A DNA stretch of 21,943 nt from Pseudomonadota bacterium (GTDB lineage: Bacteria; Pseudomonadota; Alphaproteobacteria; Sphingomonadales; Sphingomonadaceae): NCBI GenBank assembly GCA_023426225.1, contig JAFABD010000064.1, forward strand, positions 1 to 21,943. The letters are read 5' to 3'. Below, piece by piece: positions 13,807-20,645 of the stretch (the first letter of the stretch is position 1; each line of letters opens with the position of its first letter). The notes below the pieces were generated by a model. That model was not told the origin of the DNA, ran no database searches, and was given only the letters and a program-made list of their open reading frames with translations. Both the position numbers and the translations under genes were made by a program.

Positions 13807-14994
13807 TCAGGCGCCCGGAAGCTCGAGGATCCGCTTGGCGATGATGTTGAGCTGGATCTCGCTCGTCCCCCCCTCGATCGAGTTGGCCTTGGTACGCAGC
13901 CAGGCACGCGCGGCGCGGCCGTGGTGCGAGCGTTCGCTGTCCCATTCGAGTGCGTCGGCACCGCCGGCGGCCATGACGAGTTCGTGGCGCGCCTTGTTGA
14001 GCTCGGTCCCGTAATATTTCATCATCGACGGCTGCGCCGGATGCGCGCGGCCCGCCTTGAGCTCGTCGAGGAAGCGTTCGGACATCGCGGCAAAGGCGCG
14101 CATGCGGACGTCGAAGGTGGCGATCTGCGCACGCAGCAGCGGATCGGCGAGGCGACCCTGCGCATCAAGGCCGATCGTGGCGATCGCGCCCTCGATCAGC
14201 GGATTGCCGCCGGTACCGCCCAGGCCCATGCCCGAGATCATCTCGCGCTCATGGCCGAGCAGATATTTGGCGACGTCCCAACCCTTGTTCTCGTCGTGCA
14301 CGCGCTGCGACTTGGGCACCTTCACATTGTCGAAGAAGGTCTCGCAGAAGGGCGAATAGCCCGAGATGAGCAGGATCGGTCGGGTCGAGACACCGGGCGA
14401 CGCCATGTCGAAAAGGACGAAGCTGATCCCGCCCTGCTTCGATTCCTTGCTGGTGCGCACGAGGCAGAAGATCCAGTCCGCCTTGTCGGCGTAGCTGGTC
14501 CACACCTTCTGGCCGTTGACGACATAGTGATCGCCTGCGTCCTCGGCCCAGGCCTGAAGCCCGGCCAGGTCCGAGCCGGCATTGGGTTCGGAATAGCCCT
14601 GGCACCAGCGGATCTCGCCGCGGGCGATCTTCGGCAGATGTTCGAGCTTCTGTTCCTCGGTGCCGTATTTGAGCAGCGCCGGCCCGAGCATCGAGATGCC
14701 GAAGCTGTTGAGCGGGTTTCGGCAATGAAGGCGGGCCATTTCCTCGCGAAGGATCTTGGTCTCCGCGGGCGAGAGGCCGCCGCCGCCATATTGCGTCGGC
14801 CAGTCGGGCACCGTCCAGCCGCGCGCCGCCATGCGGTCGAGCCACAGCTTCTGGTCGGGGTGGGCATAATCGGGGTTGCGCCCGCCCCAGGTGATATCCT
14901 TTTCCGAGCGCACCGGCTCGCGCATCGCGGGCGGGCAGTTTTCCTCCAGCCAGGCACGGGTTTCCGCGCGGAACTGGTCGAGTTGTTCGGTCAT
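13807..14994 (-). CDS. Acyl-CoA dehydrogenase, large/catalytic subunit type
   Basis: This 395-residue acyl-CoA dehydrogenase resembles the PimC-like large-subunit group. Visible blocks are WPTQYGGGGLSPAE, the substrate/FAD motif WCQGYSEPNAGSDLAGL (130-146), VNGQKVWTSYADKADWIFC, ENKGWDVAKYLLGHERE and the C-terminal SIEGGTSEIQLNIIAKRIL. The residue directly before the C-terminal GTS is Gly, so the MCAD-type Glu is shifted or absent. E249 in LLGHERE fits the alternative helix-G Glu used by isovaleryl-CoA dehydrogenase-like enzymes. Two adjacent ATGs exist (14997, 14994). The second is preferred because GGGAGAGG directly abuts the first. It probably forms a heterotetramer with the small-subunit protein encoded next. 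The natural substrate cannot be read from the sequence. Confidence 0.94.
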   Translation of the reverse strand: MTEQLDQFRAETRAWLEENCPPAMREPVRSEKDITWGGRNPDYAHPDQKLWLDRMAARGWTVPDWPTQYGGGGLSPAETKILREEMARLHCRNPLNSFGISMLGPALLKYGTEEQKLEHLPKIARGEIRWCQGYSEPNAGSDLAGLQAWAEDAGDHYVVNGQKVWTSYADKADWIFCLVRTSKESKQGGISFVLFDMASPGVSTRPILLISGYSPFCETFFDNVKVPKSQRVHDENKGWDVAKYLLGHEREMISGMGLGGTGGNPLIEGAIATIGLDAQGRLADPLLRAQIATFDVRMRAFAAMSERFLDELKAGRAHPAQPSMMKYYGTELNKARHELVMAAGGADALEWDSERSHHGRAARAWLRTKANSIEGGTSEIQLNIIAKRILELPGA

Positions 14995-15002
14995 CATCCT
15001 CT

Positions 15003-15039
15003 CCCGATCGCTCCGGGCGAACGGAGGGGCGCGATCGGG
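15003..15039 (-). promoter_or_regulatory. Hairpin abutting the ribosome binding site of the large acyl-CoA dehydrogenase gene
   Basis: CCCGATCG (15003-15010) pairs with CGATCGGG (15032-15039), and CTCCG (15011-15015) with CGGAG (15022-15026), leaving a 5-base bulge and 6-base loop. The stem covers the GGG of the GGGAGAGG Shine-Dalgarno sequence for the gene starting at 14994-14997. It could modulate translation; this is an inference from complementarity. Confidence 0.4.
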
Positions 15040-15160
15040 GCGCGCGTTCCGCGTCGTCCGCCGATCACCGCCTGTGCGGCCCCCTCCCAGTGCCTGGAGG
15101 ATTTTGCATGGTTCGCGCCGGCTGGGCTTTTGCCTCTTGTCGGACGACGCGATGATGGGC

Positions 15161-15188
15161 TGCCCCCTTCCCACGACGGAAGGGGGCA
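15161..15188 (-). terminator. Strong hairpin 8 bases after the beta-oxidation fusion gene
   Basis: TGCCCCCTTCC (15161-15171) and GGAAGGGGGCA (15178-15188) form an 11-bp perfect stem with a 6-base loop, and GGGC/GCCC may extend it past a one-base bulge. It follows the stop of the hydratase/dehydrogenase gene almost immediately. There is no U tract on the minus strand, so termination may be partial. Confidence 0.5.
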
Positions 15189-15195
15189 TGCCCGG

Positions 15196-17223
15196 TCACT
15201 TGTTGAAGCGTTCGCCCTTTTCCGCCTTTTCACGGAGCAGCGGCGCGACGTCGAAGCCATATTTTTCAAGACCTTCGACGATCTTCTTGAGCCCTTCGCC
15301 ATCGGCCCAGAACATGGGGCCGCCGCGGTAGGGAGGCCAACCATAGCCATAGACCCAGACGACATCGATGTCGCTCGCGCGCTGTGCCATGCCCTCGGCA
15401 AGGATGAGCGCGCCCTCGTTGACCATCGTGTAGAGCGTGCGGACGACGATCTCCTCCTCGGTCACCTCGTGCTGCGGCACGCCGAGCTTGCCGCGCCATT
15501 CCTCGATGATCTCGGCCACGCGCGCGCTGTTCGACGGCGTTCGCTTCTCGTCATAGTCGTAGAAGCCTGCCCCCTTCTTCTGCCCCCAGCGACCTTCGGC
15601 GGCGAGCGCGTCGCGGATATTCTCGATGCGCGTGGGATCGCGGTGCCAGCCGATGTCGACGCCGGCGAGGTCGGCCATCTGGAACGGCCCCATCGGCATG
15701 CCGAAAGCGACATGAACCTTGTCGATCTGTTCCGGCGTCGCACCTTCGAGCAGGAGCTGGTTTGCCTCGACCTGACGCGGCATCAGCATGCGGTTGCCGA
15801 TGAAGCCGTAGCAGACGCCCGCGATCACGGCGACCTTCTTGATCTTCTTCGACAGCGCCATCGCGGTCGCCAGCACGTCGTCGGCGGTCTTGGCACCGCG
15901 AACGATCTCGAGCAGCTTCATCACGTTCGCCGGCGAGAAGAAGTGCAGCCCCAGCACGTCCTGCGGACGGCTGGTGACGGCCGCGATCTCGTCGATGTTG
16001 AGATAGCTGGTGTTCGAGGCGAGGATCGCACCCGGCTTGGCGATCTTGTCGAGCCGGCCGAACACGTCCTTCTTCACGTCCATGCTCTCATAGACGGCTT
16101 CGATGATGAGGTCGCATTCGGCAAGGTCGTCGAAGTTGAGCGTGGGCTTGAGCAGCCCCATTGCCTTTTCGACCTGTTCGGTCGTCAGTCGCCCCTTGGC
16201 CGCGGTGGCTTCGTAATTCTTGCGCATCGTCGCGGTGCCGCGGTCGAGCGCCTCCTGCGCCATTTCCACGATCGTTACCGGGATGCCGGCCGACAGGAAA
16301 TTCATGCTGATGCCGCCGCCCATCGTGCCGGCACCGATCACGCCGACGCGACGGATGTCACGCAGCGCGATGTCGTCGGCGATGCCGTCGATCTTCGAAG
16401 CCTTGCGTTCGGCGAAGAAGATATGGCGCAGCGCTGCCGACTGCTTGCCCATGATGAGCTTCATGAAGCCCATGCGTTCGGCCTGGACGCCCTCGGCATA
16501 GGGCTTGGCGATCGTCTGTTCGACGACGCTGATGATTTCGGCCGGCGCGTCGAGCCCGCGGAAACGCTTGGCGTTGGCGGCGCGGAAGCCGTCGAACACG
16601 CCCGCATCGGCGACGACGGTCTTTTCCGAGGTGCGCGGCAGCGGACGGGCAGCGGCGACTTCGTTGGCGAAGGCGACGGCGTCGGCAAGCAGGCTGTCCT
16701 CGCCCGCCAGACGATCGATCAGCCCCGCGTCCTTTGCCTTGGCGGCGGGGATCGGGTCGCCCTTGGTCATCATGTCGAGCGCGGCTTCGACACCGATCAC
16801 CCGCGGCAGCCGCTGCGTGCCGCCCGCGCCGGGAAGGATGCCCAGCTTGACTTCGGGCAGGCCGAACTTCGCCGACGGAACGGCGATGCGATAGTGCGCC
16901 GCGAGCGCCACCTCACAGCCGCCGCCGAGCGCGGTGCCGTGGACGGCCGCGATCACCGGCTTGTCGAGCGCCTCGATCTGATCGACGAGCACCGGCAGCG
17001 AGGGTTCCTGCATCGGCTTGCCGAACTCGGTGATGTCGGCGCCGGCGAAAAAGGTCTTGCCGGCACAGGTGATGACGACGGCCTTGATGCTGTCGTCGTT
17101 CTTCGCCTGTTCGATGCCAGCCTGAAGCCCCTGACGCACCGCCGCGCCGAGCGCATTCACCGGCGGGTTGTCGGAGGTGAGGATCAGGACATCGCCCTGA
17201 CGACTGGTGGTAATCACGGACAT
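15196..17223 (-). CDS. Fused enoyl-CoA hydratase / 3-hydroxyacyl-CoA dehydrogenase (FadB/FadJ-like)
   Basis: This 675-residue bifunctional beta-oxidation enzyme has an N-terminal crotonase domain (about 1-190) and a C-terminal NAD-dependent 3-hydroxyacyl-CoA dehydrogenase (about 290-665). Hydratase motifs are the oxyanion-hole region FFAGADITEF and the catalytic glutamates E104 (ALGGGCEVAL) and E124 (GLPEVKLGILPGAGG). The dehydrogenase has the NAD motif GVIGAGTMGGGI (294-305) and the catalytic pair H427 (LHFFSPANVM) and E439. The C-terminal half carries both HAD C-domain repeats (FIGNRMLMPRQ; WPPYRGGPMFWAD). It is shorter than E. coli FadB (729). ATG 17223 has GAGGGAG 8 bases upstream. The thiolase partner gene is not adjacent, unlike in fadBA operons. 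Confidence 0.95.
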   Translation of the reverse strand: MSVITTSRQGDVLILTSDNPPVNALGAAVRQGLQAGIEQAKNDDSIKAVVITCAGKTFFAGADITEFGKPMQEPSLPVLVDQIEALDKPVIAAVHGTALGGGCEVALAAHYRIAVPSAKFGLPEVKLGILPGAGGTQRLPRVIGVEAALDMMTKGDPIPAAKAKDAGLIDRLAGEDSLLADAVAFANEVAAARPLPRTSEKTVVADAGVFDGFRAANAKRFRGLDAPAEIISVVEQTIAKPYAEGVQAERMGFMKLIMGKQSAALRHIFFAERKASKIDGIADDIALRDIRRVGVIGAGTMGGGISMNFLSAGIPVTIVEMAQEALDRGTATMRKNYEATAAKGRLTTEQVEKAMGLLKPTLNFDDLAECDLIIEAVYESMDVKKDVFGRLDKIAKPGAILASNTSYLNIDEIAAVTSRPQDVLGLHFFSPANVMKLLEIVRGAKTADDVLATAMALSKKIKKVAVIAGVCYGFIGNRMLMPRQVEANQLLLEGATPEQIDKVHVAFGMPMGPFQMADLAGVDIGWHRDPTRIENIRDALAAEGRWGQKKGAGFYDYDEKRTPSNSARVAEIIEEWRGKLGVPQHEVTEEEIVVRTLYTMVNEGALILAEGMAQRASDIDVVWVYGYGWPPYRGGPMFWADGEGLKKIVEGLEKYGFDVAPLLREKAEKGERFNK

Positions 17224-17261
17224 TATCGAACTCCCTCGTTCGTCTTTCCGGCATGCGCCGG

Positions 17262-17293
17262 GATGGTGTGAGATATGGTTTGAGATGGTGTGA
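17262..17293 (-). repeat. Three tandem 10-bp direct repeats upstream of the beta-oxidation fusion gene
   Basis: On the minus strand the units are TCACACCATC (17293-17284), TCAAACCATA (17283-17274) and, after TC, TCACACCATC (17271-17262). The two outer units are identical and 22 bp apart, about two helical turns. They lie 39 bases before the start of the hydratase/dehydrogenase gene, between two small hairpins (17249-17262 and 17294-17307). An operator for a regulator is a reasonable reading, but no regulator gene is nearby. Confidence 0.55.
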
Positions 17294-17320
17294 CCCGCAG
17301 CAGCGGGGTGGGCGCCGTGC

Positions 17321-18544
17321 TCATTGCGTCAGCGCCGCGTAGATCAGCGTCTTGAGCTCGCGCCGGATCGGATAGAGCATCGACGGCGAGAACTGCGTCA
17401 TGAACACCATGCTGATGCGTTCGACCGGGTCGACGAAGAAGGCGGTCGAGAACATGCCGCCCCAGTAGAACTCGCCGGGCGAGCCGGGGATCATCGTCTT
17501 GGCCACGTCCATGTTGATCGCGAAGCCGAGGCCGAACCCGGTGCCGGCATTGGTCGCCTCGCTGAACAGCGCGCGCGACAGGCTGGTCAGGTCGCGGCCG
17601 CCCGGCAGGTGGTTGATCGTCATCAGCTCGATCGTCTTGGGCGACACGAGCCGCGTGCCGTCGAGCGCGCCGCGATTGAGCAGCATGGTGTTGAAGCGGT
17701 GATAGTCGAGCGCCGTCGAAACGAGCCCGCCGCCGCCCGAGAGCAGCCGCGGGAAGCGCGACCAGGCCGAAGCCTCCCCGCGATCGTACATCACCCGACC
17801 CTCGCCCGGCTTCATCGTCCAGCAGTCGGCCAGGCGGTGCACCTTGTCCTCGGGTACCTGGAAGAAGGTGTCGTCCATCGCCAGCGGGGCGAAGATGCGC
17901 TTGGCGAAGAAGCGGTCGAGCCGCTGCCCCGAAAGCCGTTCGACCACCGCGCCGAGCACGTCGGTCGACACCGAATAGTTCCATTCCTCGCCAGGCGAGA
18001 ATTCGAGCGGCAGCTTGCCGAGGGCCGCGACGAACTCGTCGAGCGTCAGGTTGCCGTGCCAGCTTTCGATCCGGCCTTCGCGATAGGCGGCGTCGACATT
18101 GGTGCGGTTCTGGAAGCCATAGGTCAGCCCCGAGGTGTGCCGCAGCAGGTCGATCATCCGCATCGGCTGCGCCGTCGGCCGCGTGGCGAACGGAACGCCG
18201 GCGCCCCCGCCGGCATAGACGCCGAGGCCCTTGAACTCGGGCAGGACGTGATGAACCGGCGTGTCGAGCGCGACCAGCCCTTCCTCGACCAGCATCATGA
18301 AGGCGATGCTGGTGATCGGCTTGGTCATCGACGCGATGCGGAACAACGTCGTCTCGTCGACCGGAGCCCCGCCCTCGCGTGCGGCGCCCTGATGCGAGAA
18401 ATGCACGACCGCGCCGTCGCGTGCGATCAGCAGCTGGGCGTGGGGAAGGCGCCCCGAGTCGAGGTAGCGTTGCTTGACGAACGCGTCGATGCGGGCAAGC
18501 CGCGCGGCATCGAATCCGTAGCGTTCGGGCGGTGCGATCGTCAT
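17321..18544 (-). CDS. Serine hydrolase of the beta-lactamase / family VIII esterase group
   Basis: This 407-residue protein has the class C beta-lactamase fold used by carboxylesterases, D-aminopeptidases and LovD-like acyltransferases. The nucleophile motif is S72-M-T-K75 (FRIASMTKPITS), the second motif is Y190-S-V (EWNYSVSTD), and the KTG position is replaced by W361-G-G (EFYWGGMFST), which favours an esterase over a beta-lactamase. No signal peptide is visible, so it is probably cytosolic. ATG 18544 is preferred; the frame is open to an ATG at 18604, but that ATG lies within a TAGAAT -10-like hexamer. Being next to acyl-CoA genes and divergent from a CoA ligase suggests it releases a carboxylic acid from an ester or amide; the substrate is unknown. 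Confidence 0.9.
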   Translation of the reverse strand: MTIAPPERYGFDAARLARIDAFVKQRYLDSGRLPHAQLLIARDGAVVHFSHQGAAREGGAPVDETTLFRIASMTKPITSIAFMMLVEEGLVALDTPVHHVLPEFKGLGVYAGGGAGVPFATRPTAQPMRMIDLLRHTSGLTYGFQNRTNVDAAYREGRIESWHGNLTLDEFVAALGKLPLEFSPGEEWNYSVSTDVLGAVVERLSGQRLDRFFAKRIFAPLAMDDTFFQVPEDKVHRLADCWTMKPGEGRVMYDRGEASAWSRFPRLLSGGGGLVSTALDYHRFNTMLLNRGALDGTRLVSPKTIELMTINHLPGGRDLTSLSRALFSEATNAGTGFGLGFAINMDVAKTMIPGSPGEFYWGGMFSTAFFVDPVERISMVFMTQFSPSMLYPIRRELKTLIYAALTQ

Positions 18545-18602
18545 GCGGCGGGCATACCTCTCTTTCGAATCCTTCTCCGCCGGGCTTGGCCGGCTTGGCC
18601 CC

Positions 18603-18608
18603 ATTCTA
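18603..18608 (-). promoter_or_regulatory. Candidate -10 element for the serine hydrolase gene
   Basis: TAGAAT on the minus strand matches the sigma-70 -10 consensus at five of six positions. A TTGATT lies upstream at 18633-18628, but with a 19-base spacer, longer than optimal. A start site near 18596 would leave a leader of about 50 bases before ATG 18544. Confidence 0.35.
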
Positions 18609-18613
18609 TTGCC

Positions 18614-18642
18614 TTGAGCGCGCTTTTAATCAACAGTAACGT
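18614..18642 (+). promoter_or_regulatory. Candidate promoter for the acyl-CoA synthetase gene
   Basis: TTGAGC (18614-18619) is followed after 17 bases by TAACGT (18637-18642). The predicted start would give a leader of about 65 bases before the GTG at 18716. A GANTC site (GAGTC, 18645-18649) sits at the predicted start point. This region also serves the divergent serine hydrolase gene. Confidence 0.4.
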
Positions 18643-18715
18643 TCGAGTCCGGAGAGAGCGAAAACGCCAAACCCGACTTTCGGAAACGAAAAGCCATGCA
18701 GCTTAGGAGAGACAG

Positions 18716-20464
18716 GTGCAGCTTGAACCGATCGTGCCGATCGATCCCGATTGGCCGAGGATGTCGCTCGACCAGGTAAGGTCGATCCTCACCGCGCCCG
18801 GCGCGCGTTTCGAAATGGAGACGGTCGAGATCCGCGGCGTCCCCACACGGGTCTGGAAGAATGCGCCGCCGAGCCTGCGTGTGCTCGCCCAGCTGGCGCG
18901 GGGGTGGGGCGAGCGGACCTTCACCGTCTATGAAGGCGAGCGGGTCAGCTATGAAGCGACCTATCGCGCGACCGTGGCGCTGGCGCACCGGCTGCTGGCG
19001 GCGGGGATCGGCAAGGGCGACCGGGTAGCGCTCGCGATGCGCAATCTGCCCGAATGGCCGGTCGTCTTCTTTGCCGCGGTGAGCATCGGTGCGATCATCG
19101 TGCCGCTGAACGCATGGTGGACCGGCGCCGAGCTGGAATATGGGCTGCGCGACTCGGGCGCCAAATTGCTGGTCGTCGACGGCGAGCGGCACGAGCGGCT
19201 TCGCCATTGCTATGATCGCATGCCCGCGCTGGAACAGGTCGTGGTGGCCCGTGCGCTGGGTTCGGTGGATGCGGGCGCGGTGACGCTCGACAGCTGGGTT
19301 GGGGATAGCGGCGCATGGGCGACGCTGCCCGACCAGCTTTTCCCCGATTGCGACATCGCCCCCGACGACGATGCGGCGATCTTCTACACCAGCGGCACGA
19401 CCGGACATCCGAAGGGGGCGATCGGCTCGCACCGCAACTTCATCACCAACATCTTCACCAGCGCCTATGTCTCGGCGCGCACGGTGCTTCGTCGCGGCGA
19501 GATGCCGCCCGAAATGCCCGAGCCGAAGGTGATGCTGCTCGTCATCCCGCTGTTCCACGTCACGGCGTGCAGCGCGGTGATGATGGGGTCGATCGCGACG
19601 GGCTCGTCGCTGGTGATGATGCGCAAGTGGGACGTCGAGGGCGCGATGGCGCTGATCGAGCGCGAGAAGGTGCAGTTGACCGGCGGCGTTCCGACGATCG
19701 CCTGGCAGCTGATCGAGCATCCGGCGCGCAGCCGCTATGACCTGTCGAGCCTCGACACGATCGCCTATGGCGGCGCCCCGTCGGCGCCCGAACTGGTGCG
19801 GCGGATCCACGAAGAGTTCGGCGCGCTGCCCGGCAACGGCTGGGGGATGACCGAGACGACCGCAACCGTCACCAACCACCAGGGCGAGGAATATCTGACG
19901 CGCCCGACGAGCGCCGGGCCGCCCGTGCCGACGGCCGACCTGAAGATCATGAGCGTCGACGGCACCACCGAACTGCCGCTGGGTGAGGTCGGCGAACTGT
20001 GGGCGCGGGGGCCGATGGTGATGCGCGGCTATTGGAACAAGCCCGAGGCGACCGCCGAGACCTTCATCGAGGGCTGGGTGCGCACGGGCGACCTTGCGCG
20101 GCTCGACGAGGAAGGGTTCCTCTACATCGTCGACCGGGCAAAGGATATCGTGATCCGGGGTGGCGAAAACATCTATTCGTCCGAGGTCGAGGACGTGCTT
20201 TACGCCCATCCCGCCGTCACCGACTGCGCGTTGATCGGCATTCCGCACAAGACGCTGGGCGAGGAGCCGGCGGCGGTGGTGCACCTCGCGCCGGGAATGC
20301 ATGCGAGCGAGGAAGAGCTGCAGGCGTGGGTGCGCGCCCGGCTGGCGGCGTTCAAGGTTCCGGTGGCGATCCGGTTCGTGAAGGAAGTGCTTCCGCGCAA
20401 CGCCAACGGCAAAATCCTGAAGAAGGAACTGCACGCGCTGTTCGCCGAGGAGGTCGCGGCCTGA
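18716..20464 (+). CDS. AMP-forming acyl-CoA synthetase (class I adenylate-forming enzyme)
   Basis: This 582-residue enzyme activates a carboxylic acid with ATP and joins it to CoA. Adenylation motifs in order are A3/P-loop YTSGTTGHPKG (224-234), A5 GWGMTETTA, A7 WVRTGDLARLDEEGFLYIV, A8 DRAKDIVIRGGENIYS and the C-terminal A10 NANGKILKKEL with catalytic K566. About 55 residues precede the first conserved block, slightly more than in compact ligases. No signal or membrane segment is seen. The start is GTG 18716 with TAGGAGA upstream. It is divergent from the esterase and beta-oxidation genes and supplies the CoA ester that block needs. Medium/long-chain fatty acid or a cyclic/terpenoid acid are both possible; substrate choice cannot be read from the sequence. 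Confidence 0.95.
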   Translation: MQLEPIVPIDPDWPRMSLDQVRSILTAPGARFEMETVEIRGVPTRVWKNAPPSLRVLAQLARGWGERTFTVYEGERVSYEATYRATVALAHRLLAAGIGKGDRVALAMRNLPEWPVVFFAAVSIGAIIVPLNAWWTGAELEYGLRDSGAKLLVVDGERHERLRHCYDRMPALEQVVVARALGSVDAGAVTLDSWVGDSGAWATLPDQLFPDCDIAPDDDAAIFYTSGTTGHPKGAIGSHRNFITNIFTSAYVSARTVLRRGEMPPEMPEPKVMLLVIPLFHVTACSAVMMGSIATGSSLVMMRKWDVEGAMALIEREKVQLTGGVPTIAWQLIEHPARSRYDLSSLDTIAYGGAPSAPELVRRIHEEFGALPGNGWGMTETTATVTNHQGEEYLTRPTSAGPPVPTADLKIMSVDGTTELPLGEVGELWARGPMVMRGYWNKPEATAETFIEGWVRTGDLARLDEEGFLYIVDRAKDIVIRGGENIYSSEVEDVLYAHPAVTDCALIGIPHKTLGEEPAAVVHLAPGMHASEEELQAWVRARLAAFKVPVAIRFVKEVLPRNANGKILKKELHALFAEEVAA

Positions 20465-20476
20465 AATCCGCGATCG

Positions 20477-20514
20477 GTGCCGGGCGCCTGCGAATCGGGT
20501 GCCCGGCGCATTTT
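20477..20514 (+). terminator. Rho-independent terminator after the acyl-CoA synthetase gene
   Basis: GTGCCGGGCGCC (20477-20488) pairs with GGTGCCCGGCGC (20498-20509), including G-U pairs, around a 9-base loop. ATTTT follows directly. It begins 13 bases after the stop codon of the synthetase gene, the expected position. Confidence 0.7.
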
Positions 20515-20586
20515 CCGCCCCGATTCGCGATCGTTTTCGCCCCTCCTGTCCAAAAGTGATTCGCGCCCCGAATCGCCGCTGATTCG
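20491..20586. promoter_or_regulatory. Cluster of five GANTC (CcrM) sites upstream of the AI-2E permease
   Basis: GANTC occurs at 20492-20496, 20522-20526, 20558-20562, 20570-20574 and 20581-20585. All are in the longer form GATTCG/CGAATC. Two of them form an inverted repeat (20558-20563 and 20569-20574, 5-base spacer). In alphaproteobacteria GANTC is methylated by CcrM in a cell-cycle-dependent way and read by GcrA at promoters. The first site lies in the loop of the preceding terminator; the last is 14 bases before the candidate -35. Confidence 0.55.
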
Positions 20587-20598
20587 GGCCCGGCGACA

Positions 20599-20627
20599 TT
20601 GCCGTCCGCCGGGGGGCTGCCTACTAT
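20599..20627 (+). promoter_or_regulatory. Candidate promoter for the AI-2E family permease
   Basis: TTGCCG (20599-20604) and TACTAT (20622-20627) are separated by an optimal 17 bases. The predicted start is about 12 bases before the GTG at 20646, leaving just room for the AAGGGGAG ribosome binding site. Confidence 0.5.
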
Positions 20628-20645
20628 GGCGGCAAGGGGAGTATC

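Noticed and set aside
15083..15105. Plus-strand hairpin CCTCC/GGAGG followed by ATTTT
   Set aside because: No plus-strand gene lies upstream to terminate, and the stem is only 5 bp.
13921..17271. 1116-codon open frame on the plus strand opposite the acyl-CoA dehydrogenase and hydratase/dehydrogenase genes
   Set aside because: It is a shadow of the strongly biased GC-rich codon use on the minus strand; the minus-strand proteins carry complete family motifs, and the plus translation is His/Arg/Asp-rich with no recognisable domain.
18696..18779. Short ATG frame beginning with ATGCAGCTT just before the synthetase start, repeating its first codons
   Set aside because: It lacks a ribosome binding site and is in another frame; the TGCAGCTT repeat is only 8 bases and may be chance.
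18626..20599. 657-codon open frame on the minus strand opposite the acyl-CoA synthetase
   Set aside because: The plus strand encodes a complete adenylating enzyme with all motifs; the minus translation has shadow composition.
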